Shown piece by piece: positions 54,870 through 64,000 of a stretch of DNA of 64,000 nt. The notes below the pieces were generated by a model. That model had not been told where the DNA came from. It worked only from the letters and a program-made list of their open reading frames with translations, and ran no database searches. The number at the start of each line of letters is the position of its first letter. Position 1 is the first letter of the stretch. The position numbers were made by a program, and so were the translations under genes. This DNA is from Bufo bufo (lineage: Eukaryota > Chordata > Amphibia > Anura > Bufonidae). The stretch covers positions 398,564,119 to 398,628,118 of the forward strand of contig NC_053392.1 in assembly GCF_905171765.1 (NCBI RefSeq), written 5' to 3'.

Positions 54870-56043
54870 CTGCAGCACCTTTCTCCCAAAAGACATATCC
54901 TGCACAGATGAAAGGTCCAATCTGTAGTGCTTGTAAAACGTAGAGGGGGAAAACTCCACGTTGCTGCCCAACAAATTTGCTCAATGGTAGCTCACCCTTT
55001 TTCTGCCCAGGAAGAGGCTACTGCCCTAGTGGAATGAGCTAAAAAATCCAAAGGTACCTGACAACCTGACTGTGAATATGCCAGACGTATCGCTCTCTTG
55101 ATCCACCTGGCTAAGGTACGGCTTGTGACTTTCGAGCCTATATTCTGACCCTGAAACTGAACAAAAAGTTGTGGGGTTTTCCTAAAGCCCTTCGTAGACT
55201 CTAAATATGCACAGACACACCTTCTCACGTCTAAAGTATGAAAGGACTCATCCCCCTTATTCTTTGGGTTCTGACAAAAAGAGGGGAGAACTATTTCCTG
55301 AGATTTATGGAATACCGAAACTACTTTGGGCAGGAATGCAGGATCCGGTTTGAATACAATTCTATCCTCCAGAATCTGAGTATATGGCGGGGAAGATGAC
55401 AAAGCGGATAGTTCTCCTACTCGTCTGGCGTATGTAATGGCCACTAAAAATACAGTTTTATAGGATAGCATCTTTAAGGGGATGTCTCCAAGGGGCTCAA
55501 ACGGGGCCTTGGTTAGAGCGGATAGCACCAGGTTAAGGTCCCATGGGGCTGATTTAGATTTAACTGTAGGACATAGTCTAGAGGAACCCTTAATTAACCT
55601 TTTGACCCAGGGATGAGTCGCTAATCTAAAGTCAAAGAGAGCACTCAGTGCCGAGACCTAGACTTGAGAGTACTAGGTTTAAGCTTTTTGTTAAATCAGT
55701 AGAGAAGTGAGGAACCGCACTCTGTTCAAGTAGTATCACTGGTGCCGATCAAGGGCTTATTAGGCCGTATCCAAGTGATAAAATATTGAGGCACTCAGTC
55801 TGAAGGTTTTGCAATTCAAATGTTTTTTTTAAAAAAAAACAACAACATTTGAATTGCAAAACCTTCAGACTGAGTGCCTCAATATTTTATCACTAAGCTT
55901 TTTGTTAAGGCCCTCCTGCAAAAAACCTCAGAATTAAAGAGATGTTGGGTGAGCTCAAGTCTAGGCCTGGCCCTGCAAACCGAAGGAAGGTCTTCCATAC
56001 CCTCAGATAGATTTCGGAGGTGACCTTTTTCCTACTGGCTAGA
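54870..56043 (-). pseudogene. DIRS tyrosine recombinase
   Basis: The best open part (54992-55528) contains the first catalytic Arg in TYARRVGELSAL and the H-x-x-R box in FLAHSTRAVASSW. After a frameshift just beyond AEKG, ICWAATWS and, in another frame, FYKHYRLDLSSV supply the final Tyr near 54930-54940. The upstream part (VTSEIYLRVWKTFLRFAGPG, 55950-56030) is interrupted by the fold-back insertion at 55695-55894. The enzyme would integrate the circular cDNA without making a target duplication. Confidence 0.9.
55695..55894. mobile_element. Fold-back insertion with a 14-bp duplication
   Basis: AAGCTTTTTGTTAA occurs at 55681-55694 and 55895-55908, bracketing 200 bp foreign to the DIRS coding region. 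About 50 bp (GTGATAAAATATTGAGGCAC and onward, from 55771) are repeated exactly in inverse at the other side of a T/A-rich spacer. A duplication of this length suggests target-primed (LINE-type) insertion. Confidence 0.75.
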
Positions 56044-56203
56044 AGAGTCCCAATCACTTGTTCTCTTGTTCTGATAGACCTCTGGACTTGAAGAATCGCC
56101 TCTCAAAATCCAGGCTGTCAGGTCCTGCACCTGACAGCCTGGATTTTGAGAGGCGATTCTTCAAGTCCAGAGGTCTATCAGAACAAGTGATTGGGACTCT
56201 TCT
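56041..56203. repeat. Near-perfect palindrome in the DIRS coding region
   Basis: Arms of about 75 bp meet at the 5-bp loop CCTGC (56124-56128). The only visible difference is an extra CTTGTTCT in the left arm. The sequence of the arms is recombinase-linker coding sequence, so the region is an inverted duplication that replaced the normal junction between RNase H and recombinase. Confidence 0.85.
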
Positions 56204-57400
56204 TCACTTCCGGATGATGTGGAGGGCCCTGATATAATAGGTCCTGTCTTTCTGGAAGCATCCAAGGATCGGCTATTGATAGTCTCCTCAACCAGGCAAA
56301 CCAGACTCTTCTCGGCCAGAACGGTGCTATTAGGATCACTGTTGCCTGCTCCCTCCTGATCTTCTGGATCACTCTGGGCAGTAGGCTGATGGGAGGAAAC
56401 GCATAGATTACATCCTTCCCCCATGGCTGTGAGAGCGCATCTATGCCTATCTACTGATCCTCCCTGCTCAGAGAAAAGAAACTTTTGCACTTTTTGTTCT
56501 CTACCGAGGTGAATAGATCTATTGTGGGAGATCCCCATAGGGCTTCTATTTGGTGAAATACCTCCTGATTCAGACACCAATTCGCCTGGCTGAATCTGTG
56601 CCTGCTGAGAAAGTCTGCCTGGTGATTCTCTGAGCCTTTCAGATGGACCGCTGAGAGAGAAAGAGCTTTCCCCTGTATTAGCAAGAATATACTGGATGCT
56701 AGCTGCATTAGCTGAGGAGATCTTGTACCCCCTTGTTTGTTGATATAAGCTACTACCGAGGCCTTGTCGGATAGGATCCTGACATGTTTTTGAGGCAATG
56801 ATGGGAGACTTTCCTTTAATGCGCACAGGACTGCTCTTAACTCCCTGGCATTTTGGGATTGAGCACTCTGGGTTTTTGACCAAGGGCCTTGGAAAAAAAA
56901 AAAAACTGAATGGGCCCCCCACCCCCAAGGGCTTGCGTCGGTGGTTATTATTAGGGGGTCCTGTTTCAACCACTCTACTCCCTGACTCAGGTTCGGAGTT
57001 TTTAGCCACCAAGTTAGGGACCGGATCACTGACCCGGGGATCACAATCTTGCGATCCAGGGATAGCAACCCCCGTCCCAATTGGACAAAATGTGCCATTG
57101 AAGTATTCTGGACCTGAATTGGGCCCATCTCACAGCAGGAATGCAAGTAGTCATCAGACCCAGAATAGACATTGCTTCTCTTAGGGACACTTCCTGGGTT
57201 CTGCTAAAAGTCCTGATTTTCTGCTAAATAGCTGTCCTCTTGTCTACCGGAAGATAAGATTTCTGCGTCTGGGAATCTAGTAAGATGCCTAGGAAAACAC
57301 ATTTGGAGGTTGGAATCAGGGACGATGTGTCCCAATTTATTAATCAGCCAAGAATTATCAGGGTCCCCAGGACCTCCTGTATTTGAGATATCAACACCTC
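56161..57400 (-). pseudogene. DIRS RT C-terminal part and RNase H
   Basis: The open frame at 56451-57146 contains RNase H with ITTDASPWGWGAHSVF, ARELRAVLCALKESL, RILSDKASVVAYINKQGGTR and LKGSENHQADFLSR. A second frame (56161-57012) carries its C-terminal end. Upstream, 57150-57400 is RT sequence in shifted frames with at least two stops. DIRS RNase H degrades the RNA template during cDNA synthesis. The frame ends at the palindrome at 56203. Confidence 0.9.
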
Positions 57401-59109
57401 TGGGACTGCCCTACCAAGAGAAGGTCGTCCAGGTATGAGATTATAATGATGTCTGATCTTCTTATCTCTGCCATTATCTCTGCCATTAGCTTCGTGAAGA
57501 GCCTCGGTGCCTGCGATATCCCAAAGGGAAGTGCTCTGAACTGCAGATGGACAATCGATTCCCCCATCTTTACCGCTACCCTGAGGTATTTCTGAGATGA
57601 TGGATGAATGGGCACGTGATAGTAGGCAAATTTTATATCTATTGAGGCCATCACGCAGTTGGGGGACAGATGGAGGACCGTGGAGGAGATTGATTCCATC
57701 CTGAATTTTTGGCAAGTCAGATATTGGTTGAGACTCTTCAAATTTATTATCAGTCGGAATGTCCTGTTGGGTTTGGGAACTAAAAATAGGGTCGAATAGA
57801 AGCCCTCTCCTTGTTCGTTTTCTGGGACTGGTACAAGGACTGCCTTGCCCAGGAGGTTGTTTATTTCCTCCATAAGCACAGCCTGTTTTGGAGAATGTTG
57901 GTTTATGGAAGTCATTTTTAATGTCCTGGGTGGTAGCCTTTTGAAGTCTAGGCGGTAGCCTTCCTCTATGATACTCCTTACCCAGGCGCTTGCGGTAATA
58001 TTTCGCCAGGCAGGAGAAAACGAAGAAAGACGACCGCCTACCTGGGGCCTGGCGTCATTGCTGAGAGGAACTCGAAATCTGAGGTCTGGATTTAAACAGC
58101 TTTTTGATTTATCCGATATCCATTCCCTTCTTTTCTTCTGATCCCTAAAACCCTTCCTTCTCTCACTATTCCGAAATGGCTTCCCCTGTTTAGGAAAGGA
58201 CGGCGTTGGAAATCCTTTTTTCTTATCAGATGCCTTATCTAAAATATCGTCCAAGGCTGACCCAAACAAAAAATTTCCTTGACAAGGAAGGGCACATAGC
58301 TTAGACTTTGATGCTACATCGCCCTTCCACCCTTTCAACCATAGGGACCTTCTGGCTGAATTGGACAGTGCGGCCGCTCTAGCAGAAAGTCTCAATGCAT
58401 CAGCGGAGGCATCAGAAATAAAGTCTACTGCTCTGGACATGGTTGGTATAGCTTCCAGAAGCTGATACCTAGGAGTCTTGTTCTCTATATGAGACTCTAG
58501 TTCCTCCAACCAGACTTTTAATGACCTTGCCACTGAAGTAGTTGCTATATTCGGTTTAAAGACAGAAGTGGATGCCTCCCAATTCTTTCTTAAGTAGGCG
58601 TCTGCCCTTTTGTCCATGGGATCTTTAGGGGACCCTAAATCCTCAAACGGAAGAGCTGATTTTTTATTTATTTTTGCTACAGGGGCGTCTACCCTCGGTA
58701 CCTCCTGCCAAGCTGATACTTCTTCATCATCAAAGGGGTACTTTCTCTTAACCGCTCCAGGGATAAAGAAGTTTTTGTCGGGCTTCTCCCATTCACGTTT
58801 AATCAGGTCTTTGATACAACCCTGAATGGGGAACACCCTAGACTTTTTTGGCTTTAGGCTTTCAAACATGAGTTCTGGCCTAGACCTGGACTCCTTTTCC
58901 TCTTCCAGCTCCATCGTGGATCTAACCGCTTTTAATAGTAGATCCGTATCCTCCACTCTGAATAACGGCTTCCCTGTCAAATCCTCAGAGGAGGAATCTG
59001 AGCTTGCAATGGCGCCCTCCTCAGACTCAGAATCTGTAGTATCCTCCACTATCATCTGAGCCTTCTTATGTCTGGATGAGCTAGGCAGGGATTTTTTAAG
59101 ATGTTCCAC
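57391..59109 (-). pseudogene. DIRS gag-like protein and RT N-terminal part
   Basis: The 572-residue frame begins with an acidic Ser-rich region, followed by a Gag-like helical part (RADAYLRKNWEASTSVFKPN, ISDASADALRLSARAAALSN, RRSLWLKGWKGDVASKSKLC) and a basic RNA-binding-like stretch. RT follows from about residue 430 with FYSTLFLVPKPNRTFRLIIN, ASIDIKFAYYHVPIHPSSQK, LPFGISQAPRLFTKLMAEI and ISYLDDLLLVG. In many DIRS elements gag and RT are separate or overlapping frames; here they are continuous. It ends at a stop soon after YLDD, probably a frameshift. Confidence 0.88.
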
Positions 59110-59345
59110 AGAACTAACTCCTGGATGCTTTGCAATAAAGATGGCGACTCGTCTGCTACTAACTTATCCAGACATGGTTGGCAACATGTTTTGGGGTAGG
59201 ACGGGCCCAATTTACGCTTGCAAATTCCACACTTCTTAGCTCTTGTTTTGTGGGTAGCTTTTCTTGGGGCTTCTTTAACCATGCTGGATTCGGAAAGCTG
59301 CTCCTGCCTGTCTGTGCGAAGTTGAACTTCCCCTTCTTCCTGCAT
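59052..59345 (-). pseudogene. DIRS gag N-terminus with Cys-rich motif
   Basis: It starts MQEEGEVQLRTDRQEQLSES and contains CGICKRKLGPSYPKTCCQPC, a compact zinc-binding-like motif seen at the start of DIRS Gag proteins. A frameshift near 59110 separates it from the frame at 57391-59109, where LKKSLPSSSRHKK continues. Confidence 0.75.
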
Positions 59346-59920
59346 GATGCTGCTTCAAGGGGGGCAATGGAGGGAAGATCTGGCCGTCCGGTCAGATATC
59401 TGCTTGCCGCTGTTCCCTCCATGCTGGCTGGCCGGCGTTCCCTTTTTCAAATGGGCCGCGCAATGCCCGCCATGTTTAGGCTCCTCCCATTCCGGCCGGT
59501 GGAACGCACGCGTCACTTCCGGCGCGATGCGCGCGTCCAGACTCGGCCTGCCGCAAATGAGAGGAGAAGATCCACTTTCCCCCTTACGCCGAACTTCGCC
59601 GGCTTGGCAAGGGACAACGAGGCAGCCACAGGCATCCCCCCATGGCGCTGAAAAAGGGAGAAAAACGCCGGGCTTCTCAGCGGCTCCTAGTGGAGACTTA
59701 CGCCGACAGGTACCTCCACTAGGTTTCAGTCCTTTTAACCCTAGAGGTCCTGCAGCCCCAAAAACAGACCTGAGAAGAAATCCTCCTGTCTCTGGACAGG
59801 AAACAGGAAAGAACTAAGTGGTGGAAGACAGTGGACCAATTTAAAGATCTGGGAAGTTCCTGTTTCCTGTCCGGAAGGGGGAGGATCTCTCACAGGTGCT
59901 GTCATGGGGCGTAATGGAAA
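59346..59920 (-). other. DIRS 5' untranslated region and right inverted terminal repeat
   Basis: This stretch lies between the gag start and the right end of the element. It is GC-rich and has no convincing gene. Bases 59813-59920 are the inverted terminal repeat. Confidence 0.75.
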
Positions 59921-60135
59921 AATGGCAAATAGTGTATTTTTATTTTTTTTCCGTTACGGCATTCACCACACAGGGAATTAAAAAAAATATTTTAATAGTT
60001 GAGAAATTTTCGGCAATAACTGATTTATTTTTTTTATGTTTTTTTTCTTAAACAATTTTTTTTTTTCATTTATAATAATAACTTTTAACCCCCTTAGGGC
60101 ACTAGAACCTGGGATCTTGTCCCATTCACACTAAT

Positions 60136-62288
60136 AGAGATTCTATTAGGGTGAATGTGATTTTGACATGCTCTCTGCTGAGCTGTGCTTTATGCACAAG
60201 TTAGCAGGGAGCTTACCATGACAGACCTGGTAAGCTTTAGAAGCATTCAGTCTGCACATTTGGCATCTGTTTGAGCCATTTCCATCTGTGATCCATTTTT
60301 ATTAGACAGATACTGCATGTACTACATGCAATTGCTCAAACAGATGCCAAAAGAGCATAACTGATGCACAGGATCCGTTTTTTTTTTTTTACAGAATCCT
60401 GTTTTTTTTCTGTTCTTCTGATGGATCAGAAGAGCAGAAAATAAAACGGAGATGTGAACTCTCCCTTATTTTTACAATAGGTAAGTACAATTTTACAGGG
60501 GTTTTATTTAAAGCAAAACATAAAAGCTATGAATTTATTTCATATAACCTAAAAACTGTTGGAACTAGAATTAAAAAACTAAACTCTAGAGAAAGCATAG
60601 GAAATGTTGTAATAGCATACATGATTCATATTTTTGCACACATAAGAAGTCTGTCTGCATTTAACTCACCCTATACATATGGCAGCAAAATCTAATCATT
60701 ATCAGGAAACTGGATTTGATAACTTCATCAGGTTTGATAAGGTCTCTCATTATCTATTCCATTGTCAGGTGTTCTTGTACACCTGCCAGAAGTCCTGATC
60801 ACAGTGACATTTTCATGGATTCAAGTCTCATATGAATCATCTGTACATCCTGTACAGTTTACTTTTGCTTTTGTCAAGAGAGTGGTGTGGCTGGAACTTT
60901 ATGAGACAAGACTTTCCTATGCAGAGCTCTGCATCTTTGCCAGCTAATTTTAGCAAAATTTGCTTTTTTTAACTTGATTGCTTGAAGTGCATCGGTCCGC
61001 AGAATTAACCCCAATTAAAGCTAACAGGTAGAGTTGACCCTGCTGATGAAAATGATACCTGTCTTGTGTGAATAGGTTGCAGTGTTTCCATGGTCCAATA
61101 GGTTGCAGCTCTGAGATTTACCGAGGCGCTAGGCCCCACCCCTGAATGCATAGATTTTTTTATTTGCATAAAGAATAAACTTTTTTTTGACGAAAATGAC
61201 ACTACTGCTGCTAACTACTACCACGCACCATCTTTATGTCTACAAGCTAAATTACTCTATATATAAAGCAGCATCATTTCTTGATTCCATGAGGACCTTT
61301 TACTTTGTGCCCTTTTCTTTAATATTAAATACCTCCTGCATACCTTCACTAGCACTGTGCAGTCTAGTTTTGCGTAAACTTTGTGGACTTCTGGGCTGTC
61401 CGGACTTTGCCTGCAGTTAAACATTGACTGTTGGCTCCTCTGGATCCTTACAGCCAACATGAAAATCTTAGCAGAGGTCAACCAATGTGGAAACCAGAGT
61501 GAGCTTGACCCCAGAAAGCCATAATGTCCATCCTTGGCATACAACCATGTCAGTTCTTCCAGACCTCATGGTACCGTTGTAAACATTCCTAAAGAGGACT
61601 GGTTGAGTATCTGGAGTCATGACCAACCGTTTGGGACTTGACTACTATGGGGTTAACAAACATGTTTGCCTTAAAAGAGTATGTCACCACAAAAACTGTC
61701 ACCAGGTTGCTTTTACAATACAATATTTTAGGTTTTGCCATTGTTTGCATTGTGAACTTACGTGCCGCATATATACATTTTCCCTTGCATGATATGTTTT
61801 ATGCAACTACTTTTTATGCTTGCACACAGACACATTTACAAAAATAGTTACAAAAATATCATATGCCTGTTTGTCTCCAACTTTTTACATGTAAAGTAAC
61901 TTGATGTAATGTCCCATAGCACTTAAAATATGAAATTCTTTCCTGGTAATGATATTACAAAAGACCACTTTAGATTGAGGTTGCTATGTCCACAGGATAG
62001 TTTTTTCAAAGGTAAAACTCATGGGTGAGACTTTTTGAATTGCATGGATGAGATTTCCCAACACCAAATTGTATGTTTGGGCTTTAAATCACAGTCTGAT
62101 TGATGACCTAATTACAGAGTGTGCACAAAGCTAAAAACTAAAAACAATAACGTTAGAGTAAACCAACGAACACATATGGCATAACGTAGATGTGTATTCC
62201 CCAACATGTAATTTGGGAACCACATGTGGCTCTTGGGCCCACTGCATCTGGCTCCCTAGCTTTTGGCGGCTTTAGATATTACATAATG
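60136..62288. other. No gene seen; scattered repeat fragments
   Basis: No open frame here looks like a protein. 60240-60460 has partial palindromes (GGCATCTGTTTGAGC against GCTCAAACAGATGCC) typical of a worn MITE. 61000-61160 is a GC-richer block with CCTGCTGATGAAAATGATAC that looks repeat-derived. 61667 onward begins TTAAAAGAGTATGTCACCAC, which resembles one end of a TTAA MITE without its partner. Confidence 0.35.
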
Positions 62289-62439
62289 CAGTGATGGCTA
62301 ACCTCCGGCAATCCAGCTGTGGTGAAATTATGAATCCCAGCATGCGCCATTCATTTCTATGGAGTTCTAGCCAAGCAAGTGAACATCTTGGGAGTCATAG
62401 TTTTACCACAGCTGGAGTGCCGGAGTTTAGCCATCACAG
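62289..62439. mobile_element. Short hAT-type MITE, 151 bp, 8-bp TSD
   Basis: The ends are CAGTGATGGCTAACCTCCGG and the imperfect inverse CCGGAGTTTAGCCATCACAG. Flanks are ACATAATG (62281-62288) and ACATAGTG (62440-62447), an 8-bp duplication with one change. The interior contains AATCCCAGCATGCGCC. Confidence 0.85.
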
Positions 62440-62512
62440 ACATAGTGTCACTGGGGAGGTCAGAGCAATATTAGAACTTGTTACTATGGTCAAGAGGAGC
62501 ATTTCAATTTAA

Positions 62513-64000
62513 CCTCTTAAGGACACAGGTACGCCCTGATGTCCTGGTACTTAAGGACACAGGCCGTACCTGTACATCCTGTGTATTTCCGATCATCGCC
62601 GCGTGGCGGGCGGTGATCGGAACAAGGTGCCTGCTCAAATCATTGAGCCCGTGTCGGCAATCGCTGCAAACCGCAGGTCAATTCAGACCTGCGGTTTGCG
62701 GCGTTTACAGGTGGTTGCGGTCGGCGCTGCCATCGGGTCTCCAGGCGGCTGTAAGGGGGACCCGATGGCATGGAAGGCGGAGCGATGCCTTCATTAGGCA
62801 TCAGCCCTGCCTTCCGGTGACGAGCCTGTGAGATCCAGCCCCCTGGATCTCACAGGCAGGAAGCTGTATGAGTAATACACACTGTATTACTCATACAGCC
62901 AATGCATTCCAATACAGAAGTATTGAAATGCATTGTAAAGGGGATAAGTCCCCAAAAGTCTCAAAGTGGGAAAAATAAGTGAAAAAAAAATGTTGAAAAA
63001 ATTACGTTTTCCACCCCAAAAATGAAAAGTTTCAAGTAAAAAAATAATAATACGTCATTTCCCCCAAATAAAGTAAAAAAAAAATTGCTAAAAAATAGGG
63101 GAAAAAAAAAAGTTGACATATTAGGTATCGCCGCGTCCGTATCGACTGTCTCTATTAACATATCACATGACCTAACCCCTCAGATGAACACCGTAAAAAA
63201 AAAAAATAAAAAAACTGTGCTAAAGTTTTTGGTCACTTTACATCACAAAAAGTACAACAGCAAGCGATCAAAAAGGCATATGCCCACCAAAATAGTACCA
63301 ATCTAACCGTCACCTCATCCCACAAAAAATTAGCCCCTACCTGAGACAGTCGCCAAAAAAATGTAAAAAACTATGGCTCAGAATATGGAGACACTAAAAC
63401 ATCATTTTTTTTGTTTTAAAAAAGCTGTTATTGTGTAAAACTTAAGTAAATTAAAAAAGTATACATATTAGGTATCGCTGCGTCCGTAATAACCTGCTCT
63501 ATAAAAATATCACATGACCTAACCCCTCACTTTAACACCATAAAATAAAATAAAAAAACGGTTCAAAAAAGCAATTTTTTGTCACCTTACATCACAAAAA
63601 GTGTAATAGCAAGCGATCAAAAAGTCATATGCACCCCAAAATAGAGCCAATCAAACCGTCATCTCATCCCGCAAAAAATTAGACCCTACCTAAGATAATC
63701 GCCTAAAAACTGAAAAAACTATGGCTCTCAGACTATGGCGACACTAAAACATGATTTTTTTTGGTTTAAAAAATGATATTCTTGTGTAAAACTTGCATAA
63801 ATTTTAAAAAGTATACATATTAGGTATCGCCGCATCCGTAATAACCTGCTCTATAAAAATATCACATGACCTAACCCCTCAGATGAACACCGTAAAAAAA
63901 AAAAAAAAAAAACGGTGTAAAAAAAGCCATTTTTTGTCACCTTACATCACAAAACGTGTAATAGCAAGCGATCAAAAAGTTATACACACCCCAAAATAGG
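62513..64000. mobile_element. TTAA-flanked element 4, left part; continues past the window
   Basis: It starts CCTCTTAAGGACACAGG after TTAA (62509-62512). The sequence at 62830-62960 is the inverse of 39790-39930 in TTAA element 2 (GGATCTCAC palindrome, GTATGAGTAATACA, GCATTCCAATACAGAAGTAT). A tandem array follows from 63115. No transposase is seen. Confidence 0.8.
63115..64000. repeat. Tandem array, inverse of the unit at 38-39.6 kb
   Basis: Units begin at ATATTAGGTATCGC near 63119, 63468 and 63818, so the spacing is about 350 bp. Landmarks are TATCACATGACCTAACCCCT, GATCAAAAAG and CACTAAAACAT. The array runs off the end of the window. Confidence 0.88.

Larger units (their letters stand above)
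54365..59920 (-). mobile_element. DIRS-type retrotransposon with inverted terminal repeats
   Basis: The right end (59813-59920) and left end (about 54375-54504) are inverted copies of each other over about 110 bp (AGCACCTGTGAGAGATCC, GGACAGGAAAC, CAGATCTTTAAATTGGTCCA). An internal complementary region lies at 54749-54835. On the minus strand the order is gag, RT/RNase H and tyrosine recombinase, as in DIRS elements. No target duplication is seen, which fits insertion by a recombinase. Several frameshifts and two palindromic disruptions make it inactive. Confidence 0.93.
53179..60135. mobile_element. TTAA-type element 3, split by a solo LTR and a DIRS element; right end unclear
   Basis: The left part (53179-53568) starts CCCATTAACTACCCTGCC after TTAA and carries GAATACGGCGATACCAAAC; it resumes at 54226-54364 with ACTTTTTGATCACTG and AAAGGTGACAAAAAT, and at 59921 with TTTCCGTTACGGCATTCACC. 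These are degenerate versions of the unit in the arrays at 38-39.6 kb. The right end lies beyond CCCCCTTAGGGCACTAGAAC near 60100 but is not defined. Confidence 0.55.

Noticed and set aside
59178..59817. Two overlapping 157-residue plus-strand frames
   Set aside because: They lie antisense in the GC-rich 5' region and gag start of the DIRS element; no domain is recognisable.
61000..61200. GC-richer block considered as a SINE or small RNA gene
   Set aside because: No A and B box pair, tail or target duplication could be identified.

Overview
This window looks like a repeat-saturated intergenic stretch of a vertebrate genome, most likely an amphibian (frog or toad). That assignment is an inference from the mix of repeats: chromodomain Ty3/Gypsy elements, a DIRS element with a tyrosine recombinase, BEL/Pao, Tc1, hAT, a PIF/Harbinger MADF gene, many TAA/TTA-flanked MITEs and several long TTAA-flanked elements. 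I found no host protein-coding gene, tRNA, rRNA or CRISPR array. Almost every long reading frame belongs to a transposable element. Repeat counts, LTR differences and boundaries were judged by eye.

Region 1 to 27.6 kb is a nest. A BEL/Pao element on the minus strand (gag, CCHC and protease remnants at 213-2103 and 26641-27250) is split by Gypsy-A (2109-26635, target duplication CCATG). Gypsy-A is split by Gypsy-B (4700-23160, ATACT). Gypsy-B carries three insertions: a non-autonomous LTR retrotransposon in its left LTR (4952-7834, CAGGG), a Tc1 transposon (8389-14793, TA) and a TTAA-flanked element (15816-19685). The Tc1 element is split in turn by Gypsy-D (8870-14219, GGCGG), the only plus-strand coding Gypsy here. 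Harbinger-type MITEs sit in Gypsy-A and in the TTAA element. Paired target duplications support each of these insertions. The BEL/Pao outer boundary is less certain.

Region 27.6 to 33.6 kb holds Gypsy-E (27675-33250, minus strand), the best-preserved element. Its 660-bp LTRs look almost identical, its pol is an open 1117-residue frame, and its gag is disturbed only in a run of ten Cs. Region 34.1 to 43 kb is a decayed, intron-containing MADF/BESS gene of PIF/Harbinger type. Its introns hold a solo LTR, another LTR-like sequence and a fold-back MITE, and its second exon is split by a 4.7-kb TTAA-flanked element made largely of tandem arrays.

Region 43 to 52.2 kb is a large hAT-type element. 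Its broken transposase gene (46062-49431) lies between a 118-bp array upstream and a roughly 92-bp array downstream, and two Harbinger MITEs are inserted in it. Region 53.2 to 60 kb is another TTAA-type repeat holding a solo LTR of the Gypsy-E family and a DIRS element (about 54365-59920) with inverted terminal repeats and an internal complementary region. The right end holds a short hAT MITE and the start of a further TTAA element whose array is the inverse of the one near 38-39.6 kb.

The most unusual signal is in the non-coding interior of the 2.9-kb LTR element at 4952-7834. Three tandem modules each have the same three predicted RNA hairpins in the same register, including a GNRA-loop hairpin and a GGAG-loop hairpin, with structure-preserving base changes. 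This resembles a repeated retroviral-type packaging or dimerisation signal.
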